A stretch of 64,000 nucleotides of DNA from Lobosporangium transversale (lineage: Eukaryota; Mortierellomycota; Mortierellomycetes; Mortierellales; Mortierellaceae): assembly GCF_002105155.1 (NCBI RefSeq), contig NW_019028994.1, positions 682,001 to 746,000 on the forward strand, given 5' to 3'. The first letter of the stretch is position 1. Each line of letters begins with the position of its first letter. Both the position numbers and the translations under genes were made by a program. Shown here piece after piece: positions 1 through 11,429 of this stretch. The notes under the pieces are model-generated. The model saw nothing but the letters and a program-made list of their open reading frames with translations, was not told where the DNA came from and searched no databases.

Positions 1-493
1 AACATCACAAAGATAATGACATCGAGCACTCTATTCATGATCAAGATGATTACTTAGATGAGTCTGATCCATACAATCAGATATATCCACAAAGTACTAC
101 CATCCTGGAAGACGTTCTCGAAGACAATGTTGAAGAACAGGAACTGGGATCAGAACTACGACTGAAGCTGCAGGAACAGGAGCCGGCCCTTTGTCTCGAA
201 TACCCTTCAGAAACTGTTGCCCTTGAGCAAGTCATAGTTGAGCCAATCACACCACCATCAGACCAACGGGTAGTAACTGTCGACGACTTGCTGGATCAAG
301 TTGACGAGCATCTGAAACACAATGTGGCTCAACAACTCCATAGAATGGCCCATCCACCCCATCGTCGTCGTCTACATGTTCGTTCACTCCCTAGGCGTCA
401 ACTATGGGCAAAATTGGAGCTGAAACGTCGCGAAAAGAAAAACTGCAAGGCTTCAAAGAGCCAAGGTAATATACATTTACAAATTGTTACGGA

Positions 494-527
<34 letters not shown>

Positions 528-1283
528 GTATACTGTTTAATTAATAATGACTATATAACCTTCACTTTATTATTAGACATGAAATCCCCAAGGAGCCTAC
601 AGATAATCAAAAAGATCCAAATCAACGCAACATCAGAGAAGGAGGAAGAGGAGGACGCGAACAGCGATAGTGATTCGCTGGAGATGTTATCTGTTGGATC
701 CTCATCCTCTCAGAGTGATGTAGAATCAACCATGTTTGAGTTATTCAGGGCCATCGATGAGGCCATAGACGAGACTTCCGATACCTCTTTTAGTCTGTCT
801 TCAAGCGACGATGACGGTGAAGACCAAGAAGAGGACCAAGACTATGCACATGGCCATGGACACATAGAGTCGATGATGGATCCAGATGACGACAACGACA
901 ACGACTACGACTATGACTATGACTATGACTACGAGAGGATGGATCGTTCTTTTTGGTCATCTTCATCTTGTACACTTCATGATGCAGTACTACCTGAAAC
1001 AGAGCAAGCAGCGAAAATGACGGATCTCACAACGATAACAACAACAACAAGAGATGATGATGAACCTCTCCTTTCAAGAAAAAAAGGTGAACATCATTCT
1101 TTGGTTGTGGCCACGACTAACAACAACAATAGCAGTAACTCTCGAGGCATTGTGATCGGTACTCTCGAATCTATGTATCCAACGACCAGTACTCGGTGGT
1201 GTCGCCAGTCTGGACCATGCACCCTTGCTGTCATTGACTTTTGGTCCACAGAGCCCCACTTGAAAGAGCCGTTGGGTCTTTAA
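1..1283 (+). CDS. 3' part of an acidic low-complexity protein, function unknown
   Basis: The reading frame that starts at base 3 is open from the window edge, so the gene begins upstream. An intron of 111 nt (466-576) has a GTAAT donor, a T run of about 28 and a TTATTAG acceptor. Its length is a multiple of three, so the frame would also read through it. Exons are <3-465 and 577-1283. The product is rich in Glu and Asp, with an Asp-Tyr repeat near 900-940, Ser and Asn runs, and no catalytic motif. A basic stretch (HRRRLHVRSLPRR) lies just before the intron. The C-terminus is less acidic. It looks like a disordered, possibly nuclear protein; that is inference. The stop lies directly before an A run of about 23. 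I do not recognise the family. Confidence 0.55.
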
Positions 1284-1776
1284 AAAAAAAAAAAAAAAAA
1301 AAAAAAGCAACAAAGTAATAAATTATACCTCCGTTTTTTTTTTTTTTTTTTTTTTTTTTTCTTTTTCTTTTACAAAGATTATATTAGCTTTCTGGACCTT
1401 TAATTCCCATCCCACGCTCTTCGGAACGCATCTACTGAGGCTTTTTTTATTTTTTTTTATTTTTTTTTATTTTTATTTCCTTTGATCAGTTGCAATGATA
1501 AATCTCGTATTCGCGACAGAAGAAAAAAAAAAAAAAAAAAGGAAAAGAAAAAAAGCTGATCGCGATCAGCTTGAAGATGGCATGTGGTTCTCACACGGCA
1601 ACGACATACATGCTTTGTTTCGTAAAATACCCATATTTTTTTTTTTTTTTTTTTTTTTCTTGCTTTTATTTTCTCTTTCTTTCGTTTCATTTCATCTTTT
1701 TCACATTGCACATAACTCGAACAATTAACTACAAGAACAACAGTAATAAAAAAAAAAAGGAAATATACATATAAAA
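1284..1776. other. Spacer with A/T homopolymers
   Basis: The stretch holds several A or T runs of 10-23 bases and TTTTATTTT repeats. The ORFs across it are made of Phe or Lys runs and look spurious. The A-rich end may be the 5' leader of the gene starting at 1777. Nothing else is recognisable. Confidence 0.6.
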
Positions 1777-2285
1777 ATGTGTCATGGTGAGTTTACGGCG
1801 TCAATAAATAAAAAAAAAGTTCAGTAACTAGAGTAAAAGTAAAAGCATTGGACTAAATGAGATCGATTGGAATCTTTCTGTGGGTTATAAAACACACACA
1901 AGCTACTCCCAAACAAATTTACTGCCGTCGAAACGGTTGCAGCTTGCCCATCAATGTAGATCTGGTTAGGAATACCCGTCATGGCTATTGCTCAATCGGC
2001 TGTGCTCGTGCCTGTGGTGAGAACCCACGCGTTGTCCCCCTTTCCGCTCTCGCTCCTGCTCCTGCTTCTACCTCTGCTTCTGTTTCTGCTTCTGTTTTTG
2101 CTTATGCTCCTACCTCTGTTCCTGCTCCTTCTCCCGCTCGCACCGGCTTCGAAATGGACCTGAAAAATCGTCTGGCTCAAGAGTCAAAGCCTCTCCCTCC
2201 TCTCCCCAGATCCGCTGCAGAGCGTCAATACCTGACCCCACCTGACACTGAAATGTCTTCTCCTGTTGATTCTGACATCAACTAG
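1777..2285 (+). CDS. Small protein with a Cys-rich head and an Ala/Pro/Ser tail
   Basis: I place a 10-nt first exon (1777-1786, Met-Cys-His) before a GTGAGT donor. The intron is 116 nt with CACAAG as acceptor (ends 1902) and a CTAAA branch-like site upstream. Phase 1 joins exactly, giving about 130 residues. The head carries C-x4-C spaced about 20 residues before YCSIGCARAC, a pattern seen in small fungal zinc-binding knuckles. The middle is a repetitive Ala/Ser/Pro/Val stretch (about 2040-2140) and the tail is Ser/Pro rich (PPLPRS, LTPPD). An alternative is an unspliced 142-residue ORF from 1857, which would add an unconvincing N-terminus. Function is unknown; zinc binding is inference from the Cys spacing. 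Confidence 0.5.
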
Positions 2286-2729
2286 ACAGTCTTTGGGATC
2301 ATTAAATTGACTGCTTTCTCTTTCAAGTCGAGAAACATTTACTTTTTTTTTTTTTTTTTGTTATTGTTTTGTCAAGATTAAGACTCGTAGTATGCAGACA
2401 CATCTTGTCATGTAATTCATAGTGGCAAAACATATTGATCCACTGAATAAAAAAAAACAATAATCATAATAAAAAAAAGATATAATATAGTGTATATTGA
2501 TGATATGATAGATGTCTACGTTCTGAAGTATTAGAAAAGGTATATTAACACTTCTGAGTTAGGTTTAGTATATAATGGCATTCTTTTTTTTTTTTTTTTT
2601 TTTTTTTTTTTCTATACAAAATACAGTAATGCGTGATATGATATTTTCTTGTTCCAGCGACCGAAAGAAGAAATCCGTTGCTCTCTCATTTCACTGCCTC
2701 TTGGACCAAAAAAAGAAAAAAAGGAGTCC
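2286..2729. other. Convergent 3' spacer
   Basis: This lies between two genes that converge. It contains T runs near 2343 and 2584, A-rich stretches and AATAAA-like elements (for example around 2446), fitting 3' UTRs. No ORF of note. Confidence 0.6.
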
Positions 2730-5014
2730 TTAAAAGTTCTCTGTAATAATCAAAATATTAAAGTAAGACAAGCATTAATAAATGAATATTATGAACATTT
2801 GTAAACATTGGGACAAGATGAATCAGAAAGGGGCTAGGCTTCTCTCTTTTTTTTTTTTTTTACCTTTGTGCCAGAAAAAGGATGTTCCTGAACCGCTGAA
2901 TTTAGTACAGCAGGCATGCAACTGTTTACCCATCCTCTTGGGTCCGCAGAAAAAGACACCAATATCTGTGTCTGGATGGCTATTGCGGATGCGATCGAAT
3001 TCCATGTCGAGGTTGGGGCGTCCAAATCGCGTCCTTGCTCTCAGTCCTGTCACTGTATCTGCGAATGCACTATCCTCGTTGATCATCAAATTACCGACTT
3101 CAGAGTGGCGCAGACGACCGGTCAAGAACGTGTGAATTTCAATGAACTGGTTCAAATCCTGGGACTCGAGCGCCAACAGCAATGACTGGAACCATTCGAA
3201 CGACTCCTTGTCACGACAAATCCAGAAAAAGTAGACTTTATGCAGCTTTGTCGGTTTGGTCGGATAGTTAACTCTGTACCAGATACTCTTGAGGACACTG
3301 GCAAAAGGCGTGACACCAATACCTGCGCCCACAAGCACAGTCACCTCATATTTGAACACATCTTCTGAAGCTGCTCCGAAGGGTCCATCAATCATAATCC
3401 TTGGCAAGACTGTCACCAATCCATTACGGTCACCCAGATTCTCCTCCCACTCGCCAACACCCTCAGCATCACATCCAAGTTTCTTGCTCAGCTCCTTTGT
3501 AAAGTCTCCGACCACACGCATATGTACACTAATATAATCCTCTTCGGGCGCGCTGGTGAGTGTGAAAGGATGCCATTGCCATAATGAAACTTCGGGACAG
3601 CACAAAAAGATATATTGGCCAGCCAGAGCATGACAGTCCTCTTTTTTGATTTGGATCTCTACGACCTTGGAGGGATGGAGGATGACACGAGAAATGACGG
3701 TCTTTTGCTGAGCTCGATACTCGCGTGCAATACGTTCGAGTAAATAGACGAATCCACTGGCAACCCAGTACTTCCAGAAGCTCGAGATATCCTTGCAGTA
3801 GGGTGGGCGGTCTGGGGTGAGGAGACAGAATGCACCGTGGAAGGAGAAGAAGAAGAAAAAGACGAGGAAGAGATGGTGCCAGTACCAAAAGACCTCGAAT
3901 TTCTTCATGCGGACACTAGGCAGGGCCGTGACGACGATGACGAGCAAGACAATGAGCATGATATGACCAGTGAGTCCTGGTCCAGATACAAACATGAGAT
4001 GCCAAAAGTTATACTTTGAAGGATCCGCTTGAGAAAGCTTGTAGTAGTTGACATAATGAGCAATGGTGTGGACGAGACTGAAGATGACGATACTCCAAGC
4101 GATGGCCTTGTGGAAAGTAACGGCCTTGTCGAAGGGCACGATTCTGTTGAGAGGTGTGGATCGAAGCCAGGAGATAAGGGTCCTGCAGACTGGGAGCAGA
4201 ATAACACCCGAGTCAACATGAAGAACCAAGGCTGCGCCACGGGCAATAGGAAGAGTAATGCCAACAATTGCACGAGCTTTTTCAAAGTTGTCCGAGTAAA
4301 AATAGTTGAAGAAGGCGAGGCCGAACAATCCAATGTGTACCAAGATCCAAACACCGAAAAAGATGACACGATTTCCTGGATTGATTTAATATACAAAAAA
4401 AAAAAAAAAAAAAAAAAAAGTTAAAGAAGAGGTTTTTTTGGAGCAGGTGCCCAGACCAGAAATGAAAACAATGTTATTATTGTTGCTTTCACAGCCTCAA
4501 ACATGAACTTTCTCCGTTCAGTTTTTTTTTTTTTTTTTTTTTTTTTTTACCGACTCAAATAAATCAAAGATGGAAATAAACTTTGTACTGCCGGAAAATA
4601 AAGAAATACAATCCTGACATGAACTTTTTTTTTACCTTCATTGATCATCCAGATGCTAATCTTTTGATGCCATGAGAATTCTTTTTCTGCAAACTTGTTA
4701 TCGTTGCTCGGAGGGAGGGGTCGGAGATGGTCTAGTTCACCTCTTGGAAGACCTGGAGCGGGTCTGCCTAGGTCGCTGTCGTCGTTGAGGCTGCTGAAAG
4801 GAGGCTTACCACCCATTTCCTGAAGACGAAAGTAAGTTGGAGAAGGTGGAGGAATAAGAGAAGAGTAAGTGGTAACAGGACGCTGTTTGGCAATATGGGC
4901 TTGATGGTCAGCAGAGTTTCGTCTGTTGGCAAGGGTATTGGCTTGGGTCTGGTCATAATTAGAGGAAGAGTTGCCAGTGGGCTGCACTCCTGTGCGGTTG
5001 CGTTGTGAAGCCAT
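2730..5014 (-). CDS. nox: NADPH oxidase catalytic subunit (gp91phox/Nox family)
   Basis: This membrane flavocytochrome passes electrons from cytosolic NADPH through FAD and two hemes to O2, making superoxide. In fungi Nox enzymes steer hyphal growth and development (family knowledge). Exons are 4636-5014, 2864-4375 and an 11-nt micro-exon 2730-2740, giving 633 residues. All phases fit, and the last two exons rebuild the canonical Nox ending FFWHKENF. Paired heme histidines lie near residues 215/229 and 293/306. The FAD motif HPFTLTS is near 395, the NADPH site GAGIGVTP near 476 and FFCGPK near 605. There is no EF-hand, so it is not Nox5-like. The N-terminal 105 residues are an unusual disordered Asn/Gln/Pro extension. 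Start is the first ATG, preceded by a purine-rich leader. The choice between NoxA and NoxB is not resolved. Both introns carry A/T runs. Confidence 0.93.
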
Positions 5015-6765
5015 AATACTTTGTCTATGTGAAAAACAAAAACAAAAAAAAGGCCGATGAAGGAGGACTGCCTACAGGAGTCGTCTCTTTCTCAGGGGAA
5101 AGGATGGAATGGAAGGGGATAGGAAGTGATAAAGAGGGGGAGAAAGAACGAAGAAGAGAACTGAAGGTGTGGAGGCAAACAGCCCGAAAAAAGACTGAGT
5201 ACAAACTCGATGTGAGACAAGGAGAAGAGACTCAGAAAGGGGGAAAGGAAGGCTTATTAAAGATTTCAGGAGAGAAGTATAATAAGAAAGAGAGCTTGAA
5301 ATATGACCCGATGGAGTCAATGTGGAGTTGAAGAGATAACCAAGATGATGGAAAAGATGATTGACAATCAGATGATGGATGATGTAGGAAAAAGAGAATT
5401 AGAAAGAAGTCTGCATTGTGTATGTGAGATGAGTGGTGTCGAGGAAATAGACTAAGTCAAATAAGTAAAACATTTGTATAAATGCAAATGGCACACATAT
5501 AACACACATATAAATATTATTATATATATATAAATGTGTATATTTATAAATGATCGCTAAAAATGTATTGTTGTAAACTGGTATGTTTACCCGAGGCACT
5601 ATTTTGGAACTAGCTTTTTTAATGTGCATCCCACTGAAGACTATCTATATCACTTACCGATGTCTGAATGCACCTTTATTTGTATATCCAGTGTCCATGC
5701 GATTGCAATTGCGATTGCCATGCATCTTCTCCATCTTGCTTGCAGCACTGCATGATTATATATGCCCACAACATCCCCCCCCCCCCCACATCACTGTCAA
5801 AGATCATAAAGACAACACCGAACGGTAGATCAAAATCAAATGTCACAACTACGGACAAAACAACTGCTAAAAGAAATAGCTCTTATTCCTATAATTTCTA
5901 TGCTCTAGTAATACTTCATGGATTGCCTAATCAAAACTAAACAAACGAACCTCCTGACAAGACTAGCCCTTGTTTTTGTTTTTTGCCTATGGCTGCATGG
6001 ACAGGATCGATTTTTTGTTACTGCCGTCGATAATCTATCAACCCCTCCATCAACCCATCAACCTCATGATGATGCAGACAAAACACATTTGTGAATTCAG
6101 TGAAAGATGTTGAGCTAAAATTACAGATACTCAAGGACGCAATCAACCTTCTTTGATGGCGACAACGACTACAAGTGGTAGTTAGTTGGTGGTATACACT
6201 TTATTCCCACTCCTATTCTTATCAAGAGATAAGTGAAGTGTTAACATCTTGACAAAGTAGATAATCCCATAGGCTCAACCAAAGGCTGTTTCTCGTAATT
6301 CAAGTATGAAACCATGAAACCCTGACTCTACCCCTTTCTCTGCCCATTCTACCTTCTCTTGGACTTTTATGACATGTCGTACAAGAAGGAATAAAGAGCA
6401 TTGGAGGTTTCAATTTTGATCTCTGGAGCCAAAAAGCTCAGTCAGGTCTCATTGCATTTTAATTGTTAATAGATCTAACATTAAAATGAAGGGCGATCTT
6501 AAAAGATAATCGTGCCCATTCCCGTTTCTCTGGTTACACATCATTTGTGGACGAATAAATATACATCTCAATCGTCTCCATCATTCTTAGCCATGAGACG
6601 CAGTGAGCAAGCAATTGGCTCCTGAATGATTTTTTTCTTTTTCTTTTTCTTTTTAAATTGATTTCTGTCATCAAGCAACGAGATGCTTGGTTTTACCCAG
6701 TTCATTGATGCAAAGTTCTTTTAGCTTGTTTTCTCATTAACATCACCTTCTTTTTCTCTTAAAAG

Positions 6766-6797
<32 letters not shown>

Positions 6798-7787
6798 CTA
6801 ATCCTTTTAGTAATAGTCTCAACCACTCCTTCTTTTTTTTTTTAGGGGTAATCTAATGAGCTATTGAAGATGGCCGCATCTGATAAATCGGGATATCGCA
6901 TTTTTATTTTTTCTTGTTTTTTCCTTTGGTAAGACTCTCGAGCCTATTTTCTTTAAACTTTGATCGGTGGACTGTAGGACAGGGGTATTGAAAATAAAAA
7001 ATGACACTTTCTGCATCAGAACTACCCTGAGCACTGGCCTAATGTATAACCTTCTAGACGTTCACAATGCATTCGATCGCGATTTAGAGACAACTTGCTT
7101 ACACTCTTTCCCGCACTGACCTGTATACATGCATGCAAACTGACTATGTAAAAGGAGTCAAGACCAAAAGAATACTGGAACAGGAGGAAGGGATGCCATT
7201 TGTTGACACTGTCGTTTGTAATAACTCAATTACTGTTGTTGGTGTTGATGAATGACGATGAGAAATGGAGAGGAGGGAGAAGCACAAGCAAGCACGTAAA
7301 AAGAGCCAAAACCGACAAAAACTAGATCCCTATCCCCCATGGGAAAAAGGAGATCCTCCTTCGAATGTTTGCGTTCACCCCTGTGTGTGAGGATCGGTGC
7401 AACAGTGTACAAACAAAAGTAAAAGGGACCGTTGTACTTGTCTTGTCTCTTTTTATTTATTTATTCAACTCTCATTCTCATCCCCATTCTCATTCTCTTT
7501 TCATTCATTTTCACATTCTTGCATTCGTTTGTATGTCAAGAGGAAATTGTCTACAGTTCCGTTGTGTCATATCCCACAATCCACCTCCTTTTTTTTACTT
7601 TCCCCCCTCTCCTCTTCCCCTTCCCCTCCCCCTTCCCCTTCCCCTTCCCCCTTCTCCACCAATCTAATCGGCACTATACCTCATAATTGAACTCTGCAGC
7701 AATACTGCACCCTATACCATGAGTTAGGAAACAGCATTTCACTGTGCGTAAAAAAAAAAAAAAAAAAAAAAAAAGAGAGAAAGAAAG

Positions 7788-7821
<34 letters not shown>

Positions 7822-8035
7822 CGCGTCCGAGACTCGCCTACCTACACACAACATAGAAACTATAGTTTTGTTTATTTCATACCCCGCTCTCAGGTGACTA
7901 AAAAGAGGGCTAAAAGACAAACTTGTCCAACGCGTACGACGTTGTGGAGTGCTCTTTGGACCTTTTGACAAGATAAATAACCTGCAACAACAATAACAAT
8001 AACAAAGCAAAAAAAAAAAAAAAAGGCCATTCATT
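5015..8035. other. 3-kb spacer, no gene recognised
   Basis: The spacer separates two divergently oriented genes (Nox minus, RasGEF plus), so it should hold both promoters. I see an A/G-rich leader (5030-5330), an alternating A/T tract (5500-5550), a C run near 5767-5777, a T run near 6770-6798, a pyrimidine block at 7590-7665 made of CCCCTT units, and two A runs at 7750-7820. Weak ORFs of at most 100 codons have compositional bias only. No tRNA-like cloverleaf or conserved domain is visible. Confidence 0.55.
7597..7665. repeat. C/T-rich polypyrimidine tract (CCCCTT-like repeat)
   Basis: Nearly pure pyrimidine on the plus strand with repeated TTCCCC units. Such mirror-type tracts can form triplex DNA and are common in fungal promoters. 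It lies about 370 bp upstream of the likely RasGEF start. Confidence 0.6.
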
Positions 8036-8842
8036 ATGCTTGCCGCGACATCTCCTACTGTCACGCCCAATGATGATTCATCTTGTAGTGCTCCTCACAC
8101 CTGTCACCAGTCGCTAACCCTAAAACCAATGACAAAGGAGTCAATCTTGATTCCACATTTTCAACATGTCAGCCATACCCCACTCCATGGGATCAATGAC
8201 AGTAGCATCAATAGAAGCCCTCCAATACATGTAGGCCAAACCATGCCTAGGAGCTTGTCTACCTCTGCTATTTGTACTAGTGAAAAGAAGTGGGCCATCA
8301 TCCCGCGTGCTCTCACATCTACCGATCTAGTGTATCTCTCAATGTCAATGATGGCCTCTAACTCTGCACGGAAGCTTGATCGACCAACAGATTTACGATC
8401 GTCTACAGCATGTACGTCTCGAACTGACCAACAACACCAGGAATTGCATTTTCCAATGTCGGTTGTACAAGAACAAACAACAGAAATAGACGTTCATAGA
8501 CCTAATCTTAATCCTACAAGAACAGATACACTGATGCTGAAGATGATGCCGTAAGTTAAAAAAAGTGAAAACGCTCGTAAGCTTGCCTTCCCTGCCAGAA
8601 GAGTTCGCTTTCTTCCATTTCAGAGGGTTCATGTGGTTTATTTTTGTCATTACTATTATCATTGTTCACGTCATCTCTTTTTTTTTTTTTTTTATTTGAT
8701 GGAGGGAACTGAGTTTACTAACAATGTGAGCAATATCCAAATACGCAGAGTAGTAGAAATTAGGAGAGTAGGAGAGAAGAAAGTCTGGGCCTCCAATAGC
8801 TATTTGGATAGCAGGGTTGTGGACGAGTGAGAGTGGTGTACT

Positions 8843-8876
<34 letters not shown>

Positions 8877-11398
8877 AAAGAAAGCGGATCTCCAGTCTCC
8901 AGAAATGAAAAAAAGGGACCAGTTGTGGATTATGGGTCATGGAGAGTAAAGACATTTCAAATCCGTTGGACCCTTAGAATTTTGTCTGCATTTGCTCATT
9001 CAGCCGGGCTTTTTTTTCCCTTAACCTTTACTCCTCCTCTTTTTCTTATTCTCCAACTTTTTTTTTTTTATTTTGCAGATTCGTGTCACATTTTTTTTTT
9101 TTCTTCCTCCTTTTCCATCCCACTGGCTTTCTTTTGGCGCACAAACCTCCCTCTTTTCTCCAAATCCCTGCATTTGGCTTTTGTAAAGTATAAAAGCGCT
9201 ATCACCAGTTCTCACTTTCCCGACATACTGGGTCTTCTGCTTGTTTGGGGCATTAAAGATTGCAGATGACCACCCAGTTGCTCATGTCTATACTATTAAA
9301 TAATAAATGCAAATAGACAACCAAACTCCTTTAATCGACCCGCAGCATCAGTGTCAGTAGAGCACAAGCGCCAGTCACCTGAACCTGTGGCTTTCCCTGC
9401 TATCTCAACCAACGAGTGCCAAGAAGAAGATAGCATGGGTGGCCAGATCATCAGTAAAGGCAACACTACTCATACGCGGGATAACACTTTTTTCCGTTAC
9501 AACGGGAATGTTGAAGCACATAGTATGGTGACACAGAGCGAACTTGGACAGGAGATTTCCTCCCACCTAGACACATCTTTGCCCATGAATTCCCCGACCA
9601 TAAATGAGCCACACTCTACGACAACTTGCCAAGGAAACAACATCAATGCCGAGCAAGCCGGAAGCACCAGCGATAATAGTAGTTACAGTACCAATAATGA
9701 TACCGACCAGAACGCTTCATCGTCATCTTCAATGAGAATTGTCAACCAGACTTCTCCATGGGTTCTTCCTCCCATTCCTTCCTTCTCAGAGCTCAACTTG
9801 CGCTTCGACAAAAGTCGTACAAGCACTCCTTATCCCAACGCTTTTAGTAACTCTAGTAGTAACAGCGTCACGGAGCAGGTTCCCAGCCAAAAAGCGCATA
9901 GTGATCAGTCGGACAGAATCAGTATCGTCAGCATCTCAATGCCAATACCACAGTATCAACGGATTGACATGGATAGGCCAGGATTCCATACGGAAACGCT
10001 ACTTTCCCCTGCACCAGGCATCGATGGTCGTTCAGAGACATTTTCAGCGAGTCCTACATCTATCCTTGCTCCCTCAATCTTTGATGATATTCAATCAGAC
10101 GACAATGAATCATACATCATGTGGAGTGCTTCATCACCGCTGCCTATACACAAACCTTCCACTTCAGTGACAGTGAGTGCGCCGCCATCGGTAGGAGGGA
10201 CTCCTACTATAGAGGCGGCTGTAACCGCTCCAATAACAGGGGGGCCTCGGAGTGAATATCCATCAACTATGAAAAAGCCAGTCCATTCATTATCACCTAT
10301 GACAGCAAGCTCTAGCCCTATGGGAAAGCCTAGCAGTCCAACTATAACGGTATCACCTATATCACACCCCCCACATACCATCTCTATAGCGCGGCCAAAT
10401 GATTCGTTATCACTTTCATCAACACAGAAAGGACGCACAGAAGCTGGACGGTGGTCCTCTGGAGAGCTGTCTAAGGGCGATATAAAGTTGGCTCAAGGTA
10501 GAGATAATCCTGAGTCGCATTGCGACCCTATAGAGCAGTCCTTGGAGGACAACAATAATATTCGCTCAGTTGAAGATGTTGCTCGGTTTGCAGGTTCATC
10601 AATACAAAAGAAACAGCTGTCGTATCCCCCCAGACTCCAGCTAAAGCGCAATAATACCCTGGAAGCGACAGCTACAAATATAAGGAGGAGCATTAGCGAA
10701 GGGCCACCACCACCGGCATTGAAAAAGTCGACTAGCAATACAGCATCCCCGTTAAACCAAAGTGAAGCTGAAGGGGATCGTATTATCATGGCTGCCACTG
10801 TAGAAAAGTTGGTGGAGAAGTTAACAAGTGAAATTGGTAAGAACCTTAGTGAAAGCTTTTTGATTTTCGAATTATCAGTTGGTCTCTAAATTTTTTTTTT
10901 CCTTCTTCTGAACTTCCCTTCCTTCCGGGTATATATGGGCGATAGATTATACATTTTTGACAGACTTCTTCCTGATCTACCGATTGTTCATAACACCAAT
11001 GGCCCTATTGAATTTGATCATCCTTCGGTTTCAATGGGCTCTCGCTGACAACTCTCCTCATCGGCAGATTGTCCGCATCCGAACATTTGTCACTCTCCGC
11101 CATTGGCTTCTCAATTACTTTGGATATGACTTTATGCGATCCAGGGAATTGCGCAAAACCCTTGAGCTACATTTGAGTTCGTTGAGTCAACATCCGCTTG
11201 TGCTCCAAAGCACGCGCGACCAGCGTATCATTAAGGAATTGTGCCAATATTCTCAGAGTCTAAAGAAGATTTACTATAGGAAGGTGGCTCAAAAAAGGCT
11301 CGAAAGACTTAATCGTAGAAATGACGAGCGTCAACAACGTCGCCCGCAGGTCAGGCGGATGTCATCGCCAGGTATGTGAACCAACGCAGCTCTGATGG

Positions 11399-11429
<31 letters not shown>

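Noticed and set aside
3289-4424. Plus-strand ORFs opposite the Nox gene
   Set aside because: They are antisense shadows of the Nox exon, with no motifs.
7744-8070. Lys- and Phe-run ORFs on both strands
   Set aside because: They translate homopolymer A tracts and carry no protein-like sequence.
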